Assembly (NCBI GenBank): GCA_041392845.1
Contig: JAWKLG010000020.1
Coordinates: forward strand, 1-64,000
DNA from: JAGQWW01 sp041392845
GTDB taxonomy: Bacteria > Bacteroidota > Bacteroidia > Chitinophagales > Saprospiraceae
Direction: 5' to 3'
DNA: 64,000 bases
The notes beneath the pieces were generated by a model. It was not told where the DNA came from. It worked only from the letters and a program-made list of their open reading frames with translations, and made no database searches. This document shows positions 9,469 to 18,935 of this stretch, piece after piece (within the stretch, counting starts at the first letter, position 1; every line of letters begins with the position of its first letter). A program made the translations under genes and the position numbers.

Positions 9469-9511
9469 AAAATTAATGTTACTTATTCACAACAAATAGT
9501 TATTTACTTCA

Positions 9512-10156
9512 CTACTGACAATCCGCATTATACCGCTTATCCGTCTTACTACTGCTATCAATTATTGCCTGATATGCCTCTTCTATTGTTAAACCCTTAT
9601 CGGTATTCAATTGAATCAAAAACTCAAATGTAGGTCCGTCCGGGTTTCCATATTTTTCAAAATCGCGAGCCTGTAATGCACTAACCGCATCTTTGTCTTG
9701 CATTAAAAAACGAGCATTAACTCGGGCATCATGACGCATCTCATAGGCCATTTTAGCGCGTGATTTAAGATCCATTCCCTCCTGCTTCCATTTTTCATTG
9801 ATTACCCCAATCGCCACTATCTGATAATTATACCAAAGCCGAATTTCACAATCCGTTACGGGAACACCGGTTAAATTATTGGTAGGCGGCAATCCGGGTA
9901 TCCAGATTTTTTGACCAACATTTATATCATTTGCACCCAATATTTTGCTAAAGCCATCTTCCGATTCTGCCTTCCTGTTATTCCCTTCTATAATGCGATA
10001 ATACAAATGTGGATTCCCATAAACCTTCTCAGAGATCCTACTCAGCCAGTCATTTTCCTGGATAGTGTAAGTGCTGTTGGGGGTCTGGGCATCAACCTTG
10101 GTAAATAGTTGACTGGTGATAAGAAATAAAGTTATTATCAAGACTTTTAGGTGCAT
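9512..10156 (-). CDS. Secreted LysM-domain protein
   Basis: 214 residues with a signal peptide (MHLKVLIITLFLITSQLFTKVDAQ). A LysM domain covers about residues 29-78: YTIQENDWLSRISEKVYG, then YRIIEGNNR and a closing IWIPG. LysM modules bind N-acetylglucosamine polymers such as peptidoglycan. The C-terminal 130 residues are helical and unassigned, with cysteines near 103 and at 213. It is divergent from the CsgG-like gene at 10481, with a 324-base shared upstream region. Confidence 0.78.
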   Translation of the reverse strand: MHLKVLIITLFLITSQLFTKVDAQTPNSTYTIQENDWLSRISEKVYGNPHLYYRIIEGNNRKAESEDGFSKILGANDINVGQKIWIPGLPPTNNLTGVPVTDCEIRLWYNYQIVAIGVINEKWKQEGMDLKSRAKMAYEMRHDARVNARFLMQDKDAVSALQARDFEKYGNPDGPTFEFLIQLNTDKGLTIEEAYQAIIDSSSKTDKRYNADCQ

Positions 10157-10301
10157 TATAGAATTTCTATTTGATGAAATTAACTGGCCATTAATAACCG
10201 TATAGCCGGAGTTATAAAGATAGAATATTTCCCAAACCTCTTCTTTTCATACTAAGACACTCATCTCCCCTTCTCCATATCTCCCTATCCCCAAACCCCA
10301 T

Positions 10302-10320
10302 TTTATCGACATCCGATAAA
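10302..10320. promoter_or_regulatory. Candidate operator dyad
   Basis: A perfect 7-bp inverted repeat, TTTATCG and CGATAAA with a 5-base spacer, about 50 bases upstream of the -7 element of the next gene. It could bind a dimeric regulator. Flanking A and T runs mean a weak terminator is also possible. Confidence 0.35.
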
Positions 10321-10371
10321 AAAATATTTCTGATTATTGGAATCCACTCCAATCGGGCTTTTTCCTCCCCC

Positions 10372-10379
10372 TAAATTTG
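10372..10379 (+). promoter_or_regulatory. -7 promoter element (TAAATTTG)
   Basis: Matches the Bacteroidota TAnnTTTG consensus exactly; no good -33 TTG at the usual spacing. Predicted start near 10385, giving a leader of about 95 bases for the gene at 10481. Confidence 0.45.
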
Positions 10380-10480
10380 CATCAACAATTACACAAAAAA
10401 GCTGTGAAAGCTATAAACGTTAAGCTGAAAACTAAACAACCCCCAAAAAACCACTGCTTTGAAAACTAAAACTTTTTAAT

Positions 10481-11590
10481 ATGAAAAATGTAAACGTTCG
10501 CTTATCTATCCTTGCAGTCCTTATTACATTATTCTCGTTAAATGCCCAATCCCAGGAAGACCTTCCTACCGTTACCATCCTCGATGTAGAAACTTCAGGA
10601 TTCAATCTCTCTCCCGAGCAAATGGGCAATATTGTTAGAACTGAACTGCTCAAATTAAAAGTACTCGATGTAATGGACCCCTACGATGTGGCCTACCTTA
10701 TGGAAAAAGAAAACATCGAAGTCAAAGATTGCTACGGCAAAATGTGCCTCACCGAAGTAGGAAGAAAAATTAAAACAGATAAAATGCTCTCCGGAAATGT
10801 CCGGGTCTACGGAAAATCAATCGTAGTAAATCTTAAAATGATTGATGTAGGAATGGGAGCAGTTGAACTAAACCAGGTAGAAGAATTCCTCAACCTTCGC
10901 AACGAAGTTTCTACCATGGTCGAAATTACCCTAAGAAAAATGTTTAATCTGGATTACGATCCGGATGTCTACAAGACGCTTACCAAGAAGTTCGATTACG
11001 AAAATGCCATCAACACTCCCGAATCCCAACACCTCAATGCGAGTGGTCCCAGAATGGGAATGATGTTAATGATGGGTGAGTTAGGAAAGGCATTCACCGA
11101 TCCGACAGAAATGGGCGGTTATGACATGTATCCACTTATGTTTCAATTCGGATACCAGTTCGAAGTCAAATACCTAAACCAGGGGGATTTCCAAGCTCTA
11201 TTTGAGTTTGTGCCAATAATCTCAGGCCTTGATCAAGGAAAATTCATTCCTTCTATTTCCCTTTTAAATGGAATGCGTAGCAACCGCTCAGGATTAGAAT
11301 TTGCCTTCGGACCTATTTTCTACACGACTAAAGTTGCTGAAGGATATTATGTAAATGGCAATTGGGTCTTGAAAAACGATTATGATCACACTCCCAACGA
11401 TCCCTTCCCTAAGTTGGAAGAAAGGCCAGACAGCCGGGGAGATGTTACCCTTGCGACCAGGTTTGTATTCAGTGTAGGAAAAACATTTAAATCAGGAAAC
11501 CTCAATCTACCCGTCAATGCTTTTTTTATACCAAGTAAAGACGGGCACCGAATAGGTTTATCTTTTGGTTACAATGCAAGCAAGCGATGA
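10481..11590 (+). CDS. Secreted CsgG/LpoB-like domain plus beta-barrel-like region
   Basis: 369 residues with a signal peptide (MKNVNVRLSILAVLITLFSLNAQSQ). Residues 28-150 resemble the nucleotide-free alpha/beta domain of CsgG, FlgT and LpoB: TVTILDVETSG, VRTELLKLKVLDVMDPYDVAYLMEK, a CYGKMCLTEVG segment and SGNVRVYGKSIVVNLKMID. The C-terminal 180 residues have strand-like alternation and end in RIGLSFGYNASKR, typical of a small barrel. It is therefore probably an outer-membrane-associated protein. No adjacent curli or secretion genes help define a role, and a terminator follows immediately. Confidence 0.65.
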   Translation: MKNVNVRLSILAVLITLFSLNAQSQEDLPTVTILDVETSGFNLSPEQMGNIVRTELLKLKVLDVMDPYDVAYLMEKENIEVKDCYGKMCLTEVGRKIKTDKMLSGNVRVYGKSIVVNLKMIDVGMGAVELNQVEEFLNLRNEVSTMVEITLRKMFNLDYDPDVYKTLTKKFDYENAINTPESQHLNASGPRMGMMLMMGELGKAFTDPTEMGGYDMYPLMFQFGYQFEVKYLNQGDFQALFEFVPIISGLDQGKFIPSISLLNGMRSNRSGLEFAFGPIFYTTKVAEGYYVNGNWVLKNDYDHTPNDPFPKLEERPDSRGDVTLATRFVFSVGKTFKSGNLNLPVNAFFIPSKDGHRIGLSFGYNASKR

Positions 11591-11604
11591 AAGTTGGTTA
11601 ATGT

Positions 11605-11640
11605 AAAAAGGGCGCCATTGAAAAATGGTGCCCTTTTTTT
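11605..11640. terminator. Intrinsic terminator
   Basis: A 10-bp GC-rich stem (GGGCGCCATT pairing with AATGGTGCCC, one G-T wobble) followed by seven T. It sits between the convergent ends of the CsgG-like gene and an ABC transporter gene and can act on both strands because an A-run precedes it. Confidence 0.85.
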
Positions 11641-11641
11641 A

Positions 11642-13396
11642 TTAGTCTACAGCAGCTTCCAAAAACTGCATCTCATACAATTCCCGATAGTGCCCGTCAT
11701 CTTTTTGAAGCAATTCATCATGGGTACCAAATTCCAATACCCTACCCTTCTGCAATACCATGATATTATCTGCATGACGAATGGTTGACAAACGGTGCGC
11801 TATGATAATACTGGTCCGTTTGTCAATCAATTTTTCAATTGCATATTGAATGATACTCTCCGTCTCAGGATCGATACTCGAAGTAGCTTCATCTAAAATC
11901 AAAATATCCGGATCGAAAACCAAAGCCCTTACAAATGAAATCAATTGTCTTTGTCCCATCGATAAGGTGGCACCGCGCTCCATTACCTGGTAATTATATC
12001 CTCCAGGCAGCTTTTCAATAAACTCATGCGCTCCGATTGCCTTGGCAGCCTCCAATACCTTCTCTTTGCTGATACTGGTGTCTTTCAAAGTAATATTCTC
12101 CAAAACCGAACCGCTGAAAAGGAATACATCCTGCAAAACGATGGCAAGACGTTTTCTTAAATGGTGCAATTCGTAATCTTTGATGGAATGCCCGTCAATT
12201 ACGATTTCTCCTTTTTGGATATCGTAAAAACGATTCAACAAATTGATGATGGTAGATTTCCCGGAACCAGTACTTCCTACTATGGCCATGGTTTCGAAAG
12301 GCTTGATTTCAAAACTGACCTCATTCAAGACATAATCTACATCATTATAGGCAAAGCTCACTTTGTCAAATACCACATTTCCATTTAACTTTCCGCTGTC
12401 TATCTTGCCTTTATTTTCTATTTTCTCATCCCTGTCCAAAATATTGAATACCCTTTCTGCAGCCACCAAACCCATCTGTAGTGTATTGAATTTATCTGCC
12501 AACATTCGAATGGGCCTAAATAACATATCCAGGTAAAGTGGGAAAGCAATCAAGGCTCCCAGGGTAACTACTCCGTCCAAAACACCTCTGGCACCCCACC
12601 AAACCATCAAACCCAAAGAAGCCGCGGAGATAATCTCAACAACAGGAAAAAATATGGCATAATAAAGAATGGAATCCAGGTTTGCCTGAGTGTACTCACG
12701 GTTTATTTTGTTGAATTTATCAAGCTCGTCCTTTTCTGCATTGAAAATTTGCACGATACGCATCCCTGTGATGCGCTCCTGCAAAAAAGCATTCATCCTT
12801 TGGATTTGGGAACGAACTTTTTGAAAAGAGACCTTTACCTTTTCTTTAAAAATATAACTCGCCACCAACAAAAATGGCATGGTGGTTAAACAAATCAAAG
12901 TCAATTGCCAACTGGTGGCAAACATCACTCCCAATACCACAAACAGAGTAAGAAGATCCGCTATAATGGTAATAGTACCTTGAGTAAAAACCGTATTAAT
13001 GGTTTCAATATCATTAATGGTTCGGGTAGTCGAAGTACCGATCGGCGTTACATCAAAATACCTTAAACGCAAATCAGTGATATGATCAAAAACCCGCTTT
13101 CGCAAATCCCTCACCACTGACTGACCCAACCATGAAGTTGAGTAAATAAAGAAATACCGAATAATGGATTCCAAAATCAAAACCCCGAAAATGATCAATG
13201 CTATTTTGGTCATTCCTTCTACATCACCTTCAAAAATGTAATCGTCGACCATGGTTTGAACCAGTCGAGGTCTCAATACCGCTACCGGAGCCAAAACCAC
13301 CGCCAATACCGCTGAAAAAATGAAGATCAGTTTATAAGGTCTGGCCAGACCCAACACCCTAAGAAGAAGAAAAAAGTCAAATTTATTTTTACTCAT
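11642..13396 (-). CDS. ABC exporter half-transporter (MsbA/MdlB type)
   Basis: 584 residues with the membrane domain first (six helices within about 20-320) and an ATPase domain after it. Walker A GSTGSGKST lies near 372-380, Walker B ILILDEATSS near 497-506 and the H-loop in IIAHRLS. The signature is LSMGQRQ rather than LSGGQ, a conservative variant found in lipid and multidrug exporters of this class. Homo- or heterodimeric export of a hydrophobic substrate is expected. A second exporter of the same class is encoded at 14581-16398, so a heterodimer is possible, but the genes are not in one operon. Confidence 0.92.
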   Translation of the reverse strand: MSKNKFDFFLLLRVLGLARPYKLIFIFSAVLAVVLAPVAVLRPRLVQTMVDDYIFEGDVEGMTKIALIIFGVLILESIIRYFFIYSTSWLGQSVVRDLRKRVFDHITDLRLRYFDVTPIGTSTTRTINDIETINTVFTQGTITIIADLLTLFVVLGVMFATSWQLTLICLTTMPFLLVASYIFKEKVKVSFQKVRSQIQRMNAFLQERITGMRIVQIFNAEKDELDKFNKINREYTQANLDSILYYAIFFPVVEIISAASLGLMVWWGARGVLDGVVTLGALIAFPLYLDMLFRPIRMLADKFNTLQMGLVAAERVFNILDRDEKIENKGKIDSGKLNGNVVFDKVSFAYNDVDYVLNEVSFEIKPFETMAIVGSTGSGKSTIINLLNRFYDIQKGEIVIDGHSIKDYELHHLRKRLAIVLQDVFLFSGSVLENITLKDTSISKEKVLEAAKAIGAHEFIEKLPGGYNYQVMERGATLSMGQRQLISFVRALVFDPDILILDEATSSIDPETESIIQYAIEKLIDKRTSIIIAHRLSTIRHADNIMVLQKGRVLEFGTHDELLQKDDGHYRELYEMQFLEAAVD

Positions 13397-13552
13397 ATTC
13401 GGTGACCGGGTAAGATTTGCATTAAGTATTTACCTTAGCAGGTAGTAAGAGGAGTGAACCAAAGGCAATAAACAAATATGTCTTTCAATAGTTCCCTCCT
13501 TAGAAAATTTACCCATTAAGTCACAAAAGTATTATTTATTCCCTTGCCTGTC

Positions 13553-14584
13553 ATGTTTTCACAATTGCATTTAAAATATCTGACCTTTCTCCTGTTGATT
13601 CTTGCTATTGCTTGTTCGAGAAAACCTTCGGGTGTTTTCCTGGCCAGTGAATTGCCGGAAAAACCTGATTATGCTGACCCGGATGCCTGGGCTGCATTAC
13701 CTACGAAGAAAGATTCTGCCGATCTGTTTCCTTCTTCTTTGGAAAATCGGCAGGATACCGCCAAGGTGGATGTTTTCTTTTTGTACCCTACCTCATTTAC
13801 CGGCAAAGCAGATGACCATGAATGGAATGCTGCCATCGATAAAAAAGAAATCAATCAAAAGACAGACCGAACCAGCATAAAATTTCAAGCCAGCATTTTC
13901 AATGGCGTTGCCAGAGTTTTTGCACCTCGATACCGCCAGGCACATCTCAATTCTTTTTTTACAAAAGACCATAAGCACGATGGCGAAAATGCCCTTCGTA
14001 TAGCCTATGAAGATGTTCGCGCAGCTTTTCAATATTACTTGGAGCATTACAACGACGGAAGACCCATTATCATAGCAGGTCATAGCCAGGGGGCATTACA
14101 TGGTCGTACCTTGCTTACAGAGTTTTTCGATACCACCGAATTAAAGGACAAACTGGTAGCGGCATACCTGGTTGGTTACCCGGTTTATAAGGAACAATAT
14201 GAAAACATACCGGTTTGTGTAACTGCTGAACAGACGGGTTGTTTTTGTAGTTGGAGAACTTACAAGCAGGGTTATGAACTTAAGAATTCAAAAGATCTAG
14301 ATAAAATTGCAGTTATAAACCCGCTTACGTTTACCAATGAGGAAGGATGGGTGCCAAATGATAAAAACCAGGGAGCAATTCTTTTTGACCTGGATAAAAT
14401 TCTGGTTGGAAATGTTGGAGCAGAAATTCATAATGGAATTCTATGGACCAACAAACCGAAGTTTAAAGGAAGCTGGTTGTATTGGACCAAAAATTACCAT
14501 CCTGGTGACTTCAACCTTTTTTATATGAATGTGCGTGAAAATGTGGCAACCAGAGTCAAAGAATACTTATCCAATCATCCTTAA
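13553..14584 (+). CDS. DUF3089 alpha/beta-hydrolase lipoprotein
   Basis: 343 residues from the ATG at 13553, preferred over an upstream TTG. A lipoprotein-like signal (LILAIACS) is followed by DUF3089, an alpha/beta-hydrolase family. Visible motifs are DVFFLYPTSF near the start of the domain and the nucleophile elbow GHSQGA. The catalytic serine suggests an esterase, lipase or peptidase; the substrate is unknown. Its stop codon overlaps the stop codon of the convergent ABC exporter gene (TTAA at 14581-14584). Confidence 0.85.
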   Translation: MFSQLHLKYLTFLLLILAIACSRKPSGVFLASELPEKPDYADPDAWAALPTKKDSADLFPSSLENRQDTAKVDVFFLYPTSFTGKADDHEWNAAIDKKEINQKTDRTSIKFQASIFNGVARVFAPRYRQAHLNSFFTKDHKHDGENALRIAYEDVRAAFQYYLEHYNDGRPIIIAGHSQGALHGRTLLTEFFDTTELKDKLVAAYLVGYPVYKEQYENIPVCVTAEQTGCFCSWRTYKQGYELKNSKDLDKIAVINPLTFTNEEGWVPNDKNQGAILFDLDKILVGNVGAEIHNGILWTNKPKFKGSWLYWTKNYHPGDFNLFYMNVRENVATRVKEYLSNHP

Positions 14585-16398
14585 AAGGTCTGAAGGGAAA
14601 CCAATTTGGAATATTCTCCTCCTTGTTGAATCAGATTATCATGGGTACCTCTTTCCAGCACCTGACCCTCATGCATGACTATGATTTCATCCGCATGCTG
14701 AATGGTCGAAAGCCTGTGAGCAATTACTAGAGAAGTTCTGTTTTCCAACAGTTTTAATAGTGCTGCCTGCACCAGTTTCTCTGATTCTGAATCCAAAGCA
14801 GATGTTGCCTCATCCAAAATTAAAATGGGCGGGTTTTTCAAAACGGCTCTTGCAATAGTCAACCGTTGTCTTTGACCACCACTCAACTTCATACCACGAT
14901 CTCCAATATTGGTTTGATAACCACTTTCCGTTGCAAGAATGAAATCGTGTGCATTGGCAATTTTAGCTGCAGCCTCCACATCTTCCTGACTTACATTTTC
15001 GAGACCGAAGACTATGTTGTTATAAATTGAATCATTGAAAAGAATGGCTTCCTGAGAAACAATTCCCAGATAGGAGCGCAATTGATGCAAGGTCATTTCA
15101 CGGATGTCCAAACCATCAATTAAAATGCTTCCTTCTGTCACATCGTAAAATCTCGCTAACAAATCTGCCAAAGTAGATTTTCCGGCACCTGAGCTTCCAA
15201 CTAGTGCTACTGTTTTACCTTTTGGTATTTTTAAGTCAATATTTCTTAGAACATAGCCATCATCTTCACGGTAATAAAATGACACATTTTCAAACTCAAC
15301 TTCTCCGGAAAATTCAGGAAGCGATTTTGGGTTATCTGGTTCCTTGATTGGATTTTTAGCATCCAGGATGGTCTCTATTCTTTCTACAGCTGCCAATCCT
15401 TTTTGCACCGAATAAAAGGCAGAAGACAATCTTTTAGAAGGTTCAATTACGCTAAAGAAGGCGTAAAGGAAGGCCAAAAAAGCAGCCACATTGATGGCAC
15501 CGGTTTGTACTTCAGTAAATCCATACCATATCAAAACGGTAACTACTGAAACACCAAGAAATTCACTCAATGGAGATGACAAATCATGTCTCCAATTGAT
15601 CTTGTTTAAGAGCCTCAGAAAAATATTATTCTCTTTATGAAATTTCCCGGACTGGTAGGGCTCTGCATTGAAGCCCTTGATGATTCTTAATCCTCCCAGG
15701 GTCTCTTCGAGCATGGAAACAATGTTACCTAGTTGAGTTTGCACCGCCTTCGATTGTTTTTTCAAAGCACGTCCAATTCCTCCGATCACCACTGCGGTAA
15801 AGATGATAAGCACAAGCACAAACAAGGTCAGGGAAGGACTCAGGTAAACCATTAATACCAAAGAACCTATGATGAGCAAGGGTTCGCGGACGAGGGTTTC
15901 TAAAATTCGCAGGACGGAGAATTCAATTTCCTGTACATCTGCTACCATTCGAGACATGAGGTCACCCTTTCTTTCTTCAGAAAAATAAGAAAGTGGCAAC
16001 ACTAAAATCTTGTCGTAAAGCTGTGTCCTGATATCTCTGGCAATTCCGTTTCTCACCGGAATCATGAAATAAAGAGAAAGGTATCTGAAGAGATTTTTAA
16101 AAAAGTAAATGACAACAATGGAACCACACAACCAGAGCATGGCATTCTCCTTCCCCTGAGCAATGATAATCTGGCTCAAATGGTAATTGAAGGTCTGTGC
16201 AATGGTATCTGCATTCCATTTGAATATAGGTTTGTCGGTAACCAACTCCTTTTGATCAAGCAAAATTTCCAAGAAAGGAATCAGCACAGGAATGCTGATA
16301 ACAGAGAAAATTACCATCAGGATATTACTGCTGATGTGAAGGCCAACGTAGCCTTTGTAATTTTTTAAAAAACTCGTTAAACGGGATATCTTTTGCAT
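14581..16398 (-). CDS. ABC exporter half-transporter (MsbA-like)
   Basis: 605 residues: six-helix membrane domain to about residue 330, then the ATPase domain with Walker A GSSGAGKST near 400-408, the canonical LSGGQRQ near 506-512, Walker B ILILDEATSALD near 522-533 and the H-loop IAHRLS. It looks closer to MsbA lipid A flippases than the exporter at 11642, and Gram-negative Bacteroidota need such a flippase, but the assignment is inference. Only 47 bases separate it from the next upstream gene end, so it may be read from that operon as well. Confidence 0.92.
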   Translation of the reverse strand: MQKISRLTSFLKNYKGYVGLHISSNILMVIFSVISIPVLIPFLEILLDQKELVTDKPIFKWNADTIAQTFNYHLSQIIIAQGKENAMLWLCGSIVVIYFFKNLFRYLSLYFMIPVRNGIARDIRTQLYDKILVLPLSYFSEERKGDLMSRMVADVQEIEFSVLRILETLVREPLLIIGSLVLMVYLSPSLTLFVLVLIIFTAVVIGGIGRALKKQSKAVQTQLGNIVSMLEETLGGLRIIKGFNAEPYQSGKFHKENNIFLRLLNKINWRHDLSSPLSEFLGVSVVTVLIWYGFTEVQTGAINVAAFLAFLYAFFSVIEPSKRLSSAFYSVQKGLAAVERIETILDAKNPIKEPDNPKSLPEFSGEVEFENVSFYYREDDGYVLRNIDLKIPKGKTVALVGSSGAGKSTLADLLARFYDVTEGSILIDGLDIREMTLHQLRSYLGIVSQEAILFNDSIYNNIVFGLENVSQEDVEAAAKIANAHDFILATESGYQTNIGDRGMKLSGGQRQRLTIARAVLKNPPILILDEATSALDSESEKLVQAALLKLLENRTSLVIAHRLSTIQHADEIIVMHEGQVLERGTHDNLIQQGGEYSKLVSLQTF

Positions 16399-16445
16399 TA
16401 GGAAAACAAAGGTGCGAATATTTACTCAATGGCCGGAAGGACAAA

Positions 16446-17792
16446 TCAATAATTATCTCTTATCCAAATCAGAACCTTTTCCATTTCGGCTTTTATAGTA
16501 GACTGGGGAACAGTAAAATTGTTGTGCATAAAACTAAAAATTAGCGGTTTCCCGGTTCTTGTATAGACCAAACCCGATAAATTGTGGACATATCGCATAC
16601 TGCCGGTTTTGGCAAAAATGTAGGGATTTTCTGACTGATAAAGGTTTTTGATGGTTCCGGATTGCCCCCCTGTAGGTAAAATTCTTTTCAAACGGTATTC
16701 CCCCATTTCATGATATAATTTAAAAACCAACCAGGAAACCGTTTCGGGGGTAATTAGATTATACCTGGAAATACCCGACCCATCTGACCAATAAATCTTT
16801 TGAGGTGCTTCTGCTAAAATTGAATCCTTGGCCCATTTTATAATCGACTCCGTATTTTGATTTCCAAATTTCAATTGTGAGGCCAGCAGCAATAATTGTT
16901 CAGCAATGAGGTTGTCACTTTCTTTCATATAAAAAGAAAAAACGGTGTCAACAGGCCATGAAAACAAGGTGTCTTTGTAGCCAATTGGTTTATCCAATCC
17001 GTTCCAAAGTTGCACCTGTTTGTCAAGCGTGTCTGACAATAATTGGACTAGTAATTCATGAGAATATCGGAAAGGGATTTTTCTTTCAAAAGGTTTTGGT
17101 AAAGTGGCAGTTTCTGAAATAAGGAAAACATTATCGTTTTCTGCTCTACTAATTTTAGTAGGTTCTGGTGCTTGAACTTCCTGAATAAAATCTTTGAAAT
17201 AAGGAGGATAAACCTCAAGGGAGTCTGCTTTTCCCTTTTTAAAACTTACACTGTTTTCATAGATCGGCATGGGTGATTTTTCTGCCTGAAACTTGTAAGG
17301 GAAATCATCCCACATCCATCCGCTTCCAAATGCATCCGTTTGAAAATTGGAAAAATCGAAAAACAATTTGCCGGGAAAAGATTGAAGGAAATAATAGGTG
17401 GAACTTAGATCCTGAAAGTTTTCATTTAAAAAGGTGGGGTCTCCAAAAGATTGAAATATCAAACTGTCGCCCTGAACTTTATATAATAAAGCCGGAATTC
17501 TGTCTTTGATAAAGTGATTGGAAGCAGCAAGGGTCAATAATTTGGTGTTGGAAGCCGGAGTAAAATAATGGCTGCCATTTCTTTCAAAGAGTATCTGACC
17601 ATTGGCCGGTTCTCTGAGTACCAAGCCGGTAAAGGATTCTTGAAAGACAGGAGAATTGTCCAAAACTGCCTTTAGATCTTTGAGTTCGCTGCGGGTAAAT
17701 TGCTCGGTGGTTTTGCAGGAAAAGGCAAAAAGCAACAGACCGAAAAAGAGCAAGGCCTGAAGGTTTCTTTTTAAAAAAACAGATTCCCACAT
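16446..17792 (-). CDS. D-alanyl-D-alanine carboxypeptidase/endopeptidase (PBP4, family S13)
   Basis: 448 residues. It has all three penicillin-binding motifs: SNTK at 81-84, SDN at 292-294 and KTG at 395-397. The N-terminus has a hydrophobic stretch followed by FAFSC, so it may be a lipoprotein (Cys26). The family trims or cuts peptidoglycan peptides in the periplasm. It is the third gene of a tight minus-strand operon (18842, 18364, 17792; gaps of 4 and 11 bases) with two unknown envelope genes. The length is slightly short but complete for S13. Confidence 0.9.
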   Translation of the reverse strand: MWESVFLKRNLQALLFFGLLLFAFSCKTTEQFTRSELKDLKAVLDNSPVFQESFTGLVLREPANGQILFERNGSHYFTPASNTKLLTLAASNHFIKDRIPALLYKVQGDSLIFQSFGDPTFLNENFQDLSSTYYFLQSFPGKLFFDFSNFQTDAFGSGWMWDDFPYKFQAEKSPMPIYENSVSFKKGKADSLEVYPPYFKDFIQEVQAPEPTKISRAENDNVFLISETATLPKPFERKIPFRYSHELLVQLLSDTLDKQVQLWNGLDKPIGYKDTLFSWPVDTVFSFYMKESDNLIAEQLLLLASQLKFGNQNTESIIKWAKDSILAEAPQKIYWSDGSGISRYNLITPETVSWLVFKLYHEMGEYRLKRILPTGGQSGTIKNLYQSENPYIFAKTGSMRYVHNLSGLVYTRTGKPLIFSFMHNNFTVPQSTIKAEMEKVLIWIRDNY

Positions 17793-17803
17793 GGTAATAA
17801 AAT

Positions 17804-18364
17804 TTAATTGGGTGCAAATCTAACCCAATTGTAGAAGCTGTCTAAGTAGGCGGTCTTTTCGTTGAAAAAGAAAAATATGGAGAGTTGTCCAATCCCTTCT
17901 TTGTAAACAGTAACCAGTCTGCAATTTTCTTTACCGCTCAAACCTTTTTTGGGATGAAAATAAATTTCCCTACCCCAATCTGCTCCAAAACTCTCTTTTA
18001 CATATTCCTTTCCCAATTCCAGGACCGTAATGACACTTTCTTCGTGATTGGTTGCTGCATTGGCAGTAATGCGTGAAGTTTCTACCTGTGGATTTTGAGT
18101 AGCAGGATTTTCAGGATTGTAGTTTTGATATAAAATATAGATTTCAATGTCTTGTTTTTTGGATTTCATTCCAAAAACAAAAGGGAGGTATTCATTAGTG
18201 ATTTGTGGAATTTCCGAAAATGAATTCTCGGTTGGGTAGGTTAGCTCCAGATTGTTGGCAGCGGCTATTTTTAAAAAAGAGGGTGAGAATTCAAATCCCT
18301 GCGCTGATAAGAAAGAAGGTAATTTTATAAGAAGTAAAATGAAAGCTGTTTTATAAAAACGCAT
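17804..18364 (-). CDS. Secreted protein, unknown
   Basis: 186 residues with a clear signal peptide (MRFYKTAFILLLIKLPSFLSAQ). The mature part is a mixed alpha/beta domain with no motif I recognise; the closing segment IFFFFNEKTAYLDSFYNWVRF is conserved-looking. It is the middle gene of the PBP4 operon, 4 bases after the membrane protein gene and 11 bases before the PBP4 gene, so a cell-envelope role is plausible but unproven. Confidence 0.65.
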   Translation of the reverse strand: MRFYKTAFILLLIKLPSFLSAQGFEFSPSFLKIAAANNLELTYPTENSFSEIPQITNEYLPFVFGMKSKKQDIEIYILYQNYNPENPATQNPQVETSRITANAATNHEESVITVLELGKEYVKESFGADWGREIYFHPKKGLSGKENCRLVTVYKEGIGQLSIFFFFNEKTAYLDSFYNWVRFAPN

Positions 18365-18368
18365 ACAA

Positions 18369-18842
18369 TCAAAATCTGTCTTTGTTATAGGTCTTCCAAA
18401 TGGAAACGACCATTTTAAAAGGTAAAAGGATGGCGGTGATAATACTGGCAGTCGCGAAAAAAAGCATTTCTTTATGAATGTAGCCCATTATGCTCGCCTC
18501 ATCTTCGATACTCATATTTCCAACAATGGCAACAGGGCCTTGTTCGTCCAGGAAGGTTTGAAACTTGTTTAAATGATGAATCAGAAGAAAAATAACTGGA
18601 ACTGAAATGGCGATAAAAATGAATTTCAAAACTTTGTTCTCACCCAAAAAACTGTAATTCGTAAAAAATATAAGCCTTGCATAGGTGATGAAAACTACAA
18701 TAAAAATACTGTTGGTCAACCAAAATGGATAGTCTGGAACCTTTTGCCAGATAGGGAATAAAACCCCGAATGTAATCACGGCTGTGATTAACCACCATAC
18801 CACTTCGAGACTGATAATGTGTTTCCTACCTTTGGCATCCAT
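18369..18842 (-). CDS. Four-helix membrane protein, unknown
   Basis: 157 residues with four predicted membrane helices (about 9-29, 38-58, 68-88 and 125-147) and short loops; the N-terminus is basic. No motif identifies its family. It is the first gene of the operon leading to the secreted protein and PBP4, and it is divergent from the peroxiredoxin gene at 18936, so the 93-base gap contains both promoters. Confidence 0.68.
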   Translation of the reverse strand: MDAKGRKHIISLEVVWWLITAVITFGVLFPIWQKVPDYPFWLTNSIFIVVFITYARLIFFTNYSFLGENKVLKFIFIAISVPVIFLLIHHLNKFQTFLDEQGPVAIVGNMSIEDEASIMGYIHKEMLFFATASIITAILLPFKMVVSIWKTYNKDRF

Positions 18843-18935
18843 TTACGCGGCATTTTTAATGAACGGCGAAATTATTAAATAAATGTCCAAACCCTTTTAG
18901 ACACATAGTGTTTAAAAAAATAAAAACTAGCGATT

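Larger units (their letters stand above)
10157..10480. other. Divergent intergenic region
   Basis: 324 bases between divergent genes. It holds a -7 element for the plus-strand gene (10372-10379) and a dyad TTTATCG-N5-CGATAAA at 10302-10320. No additional gene or RNA was seen. Confidence 0.6.
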
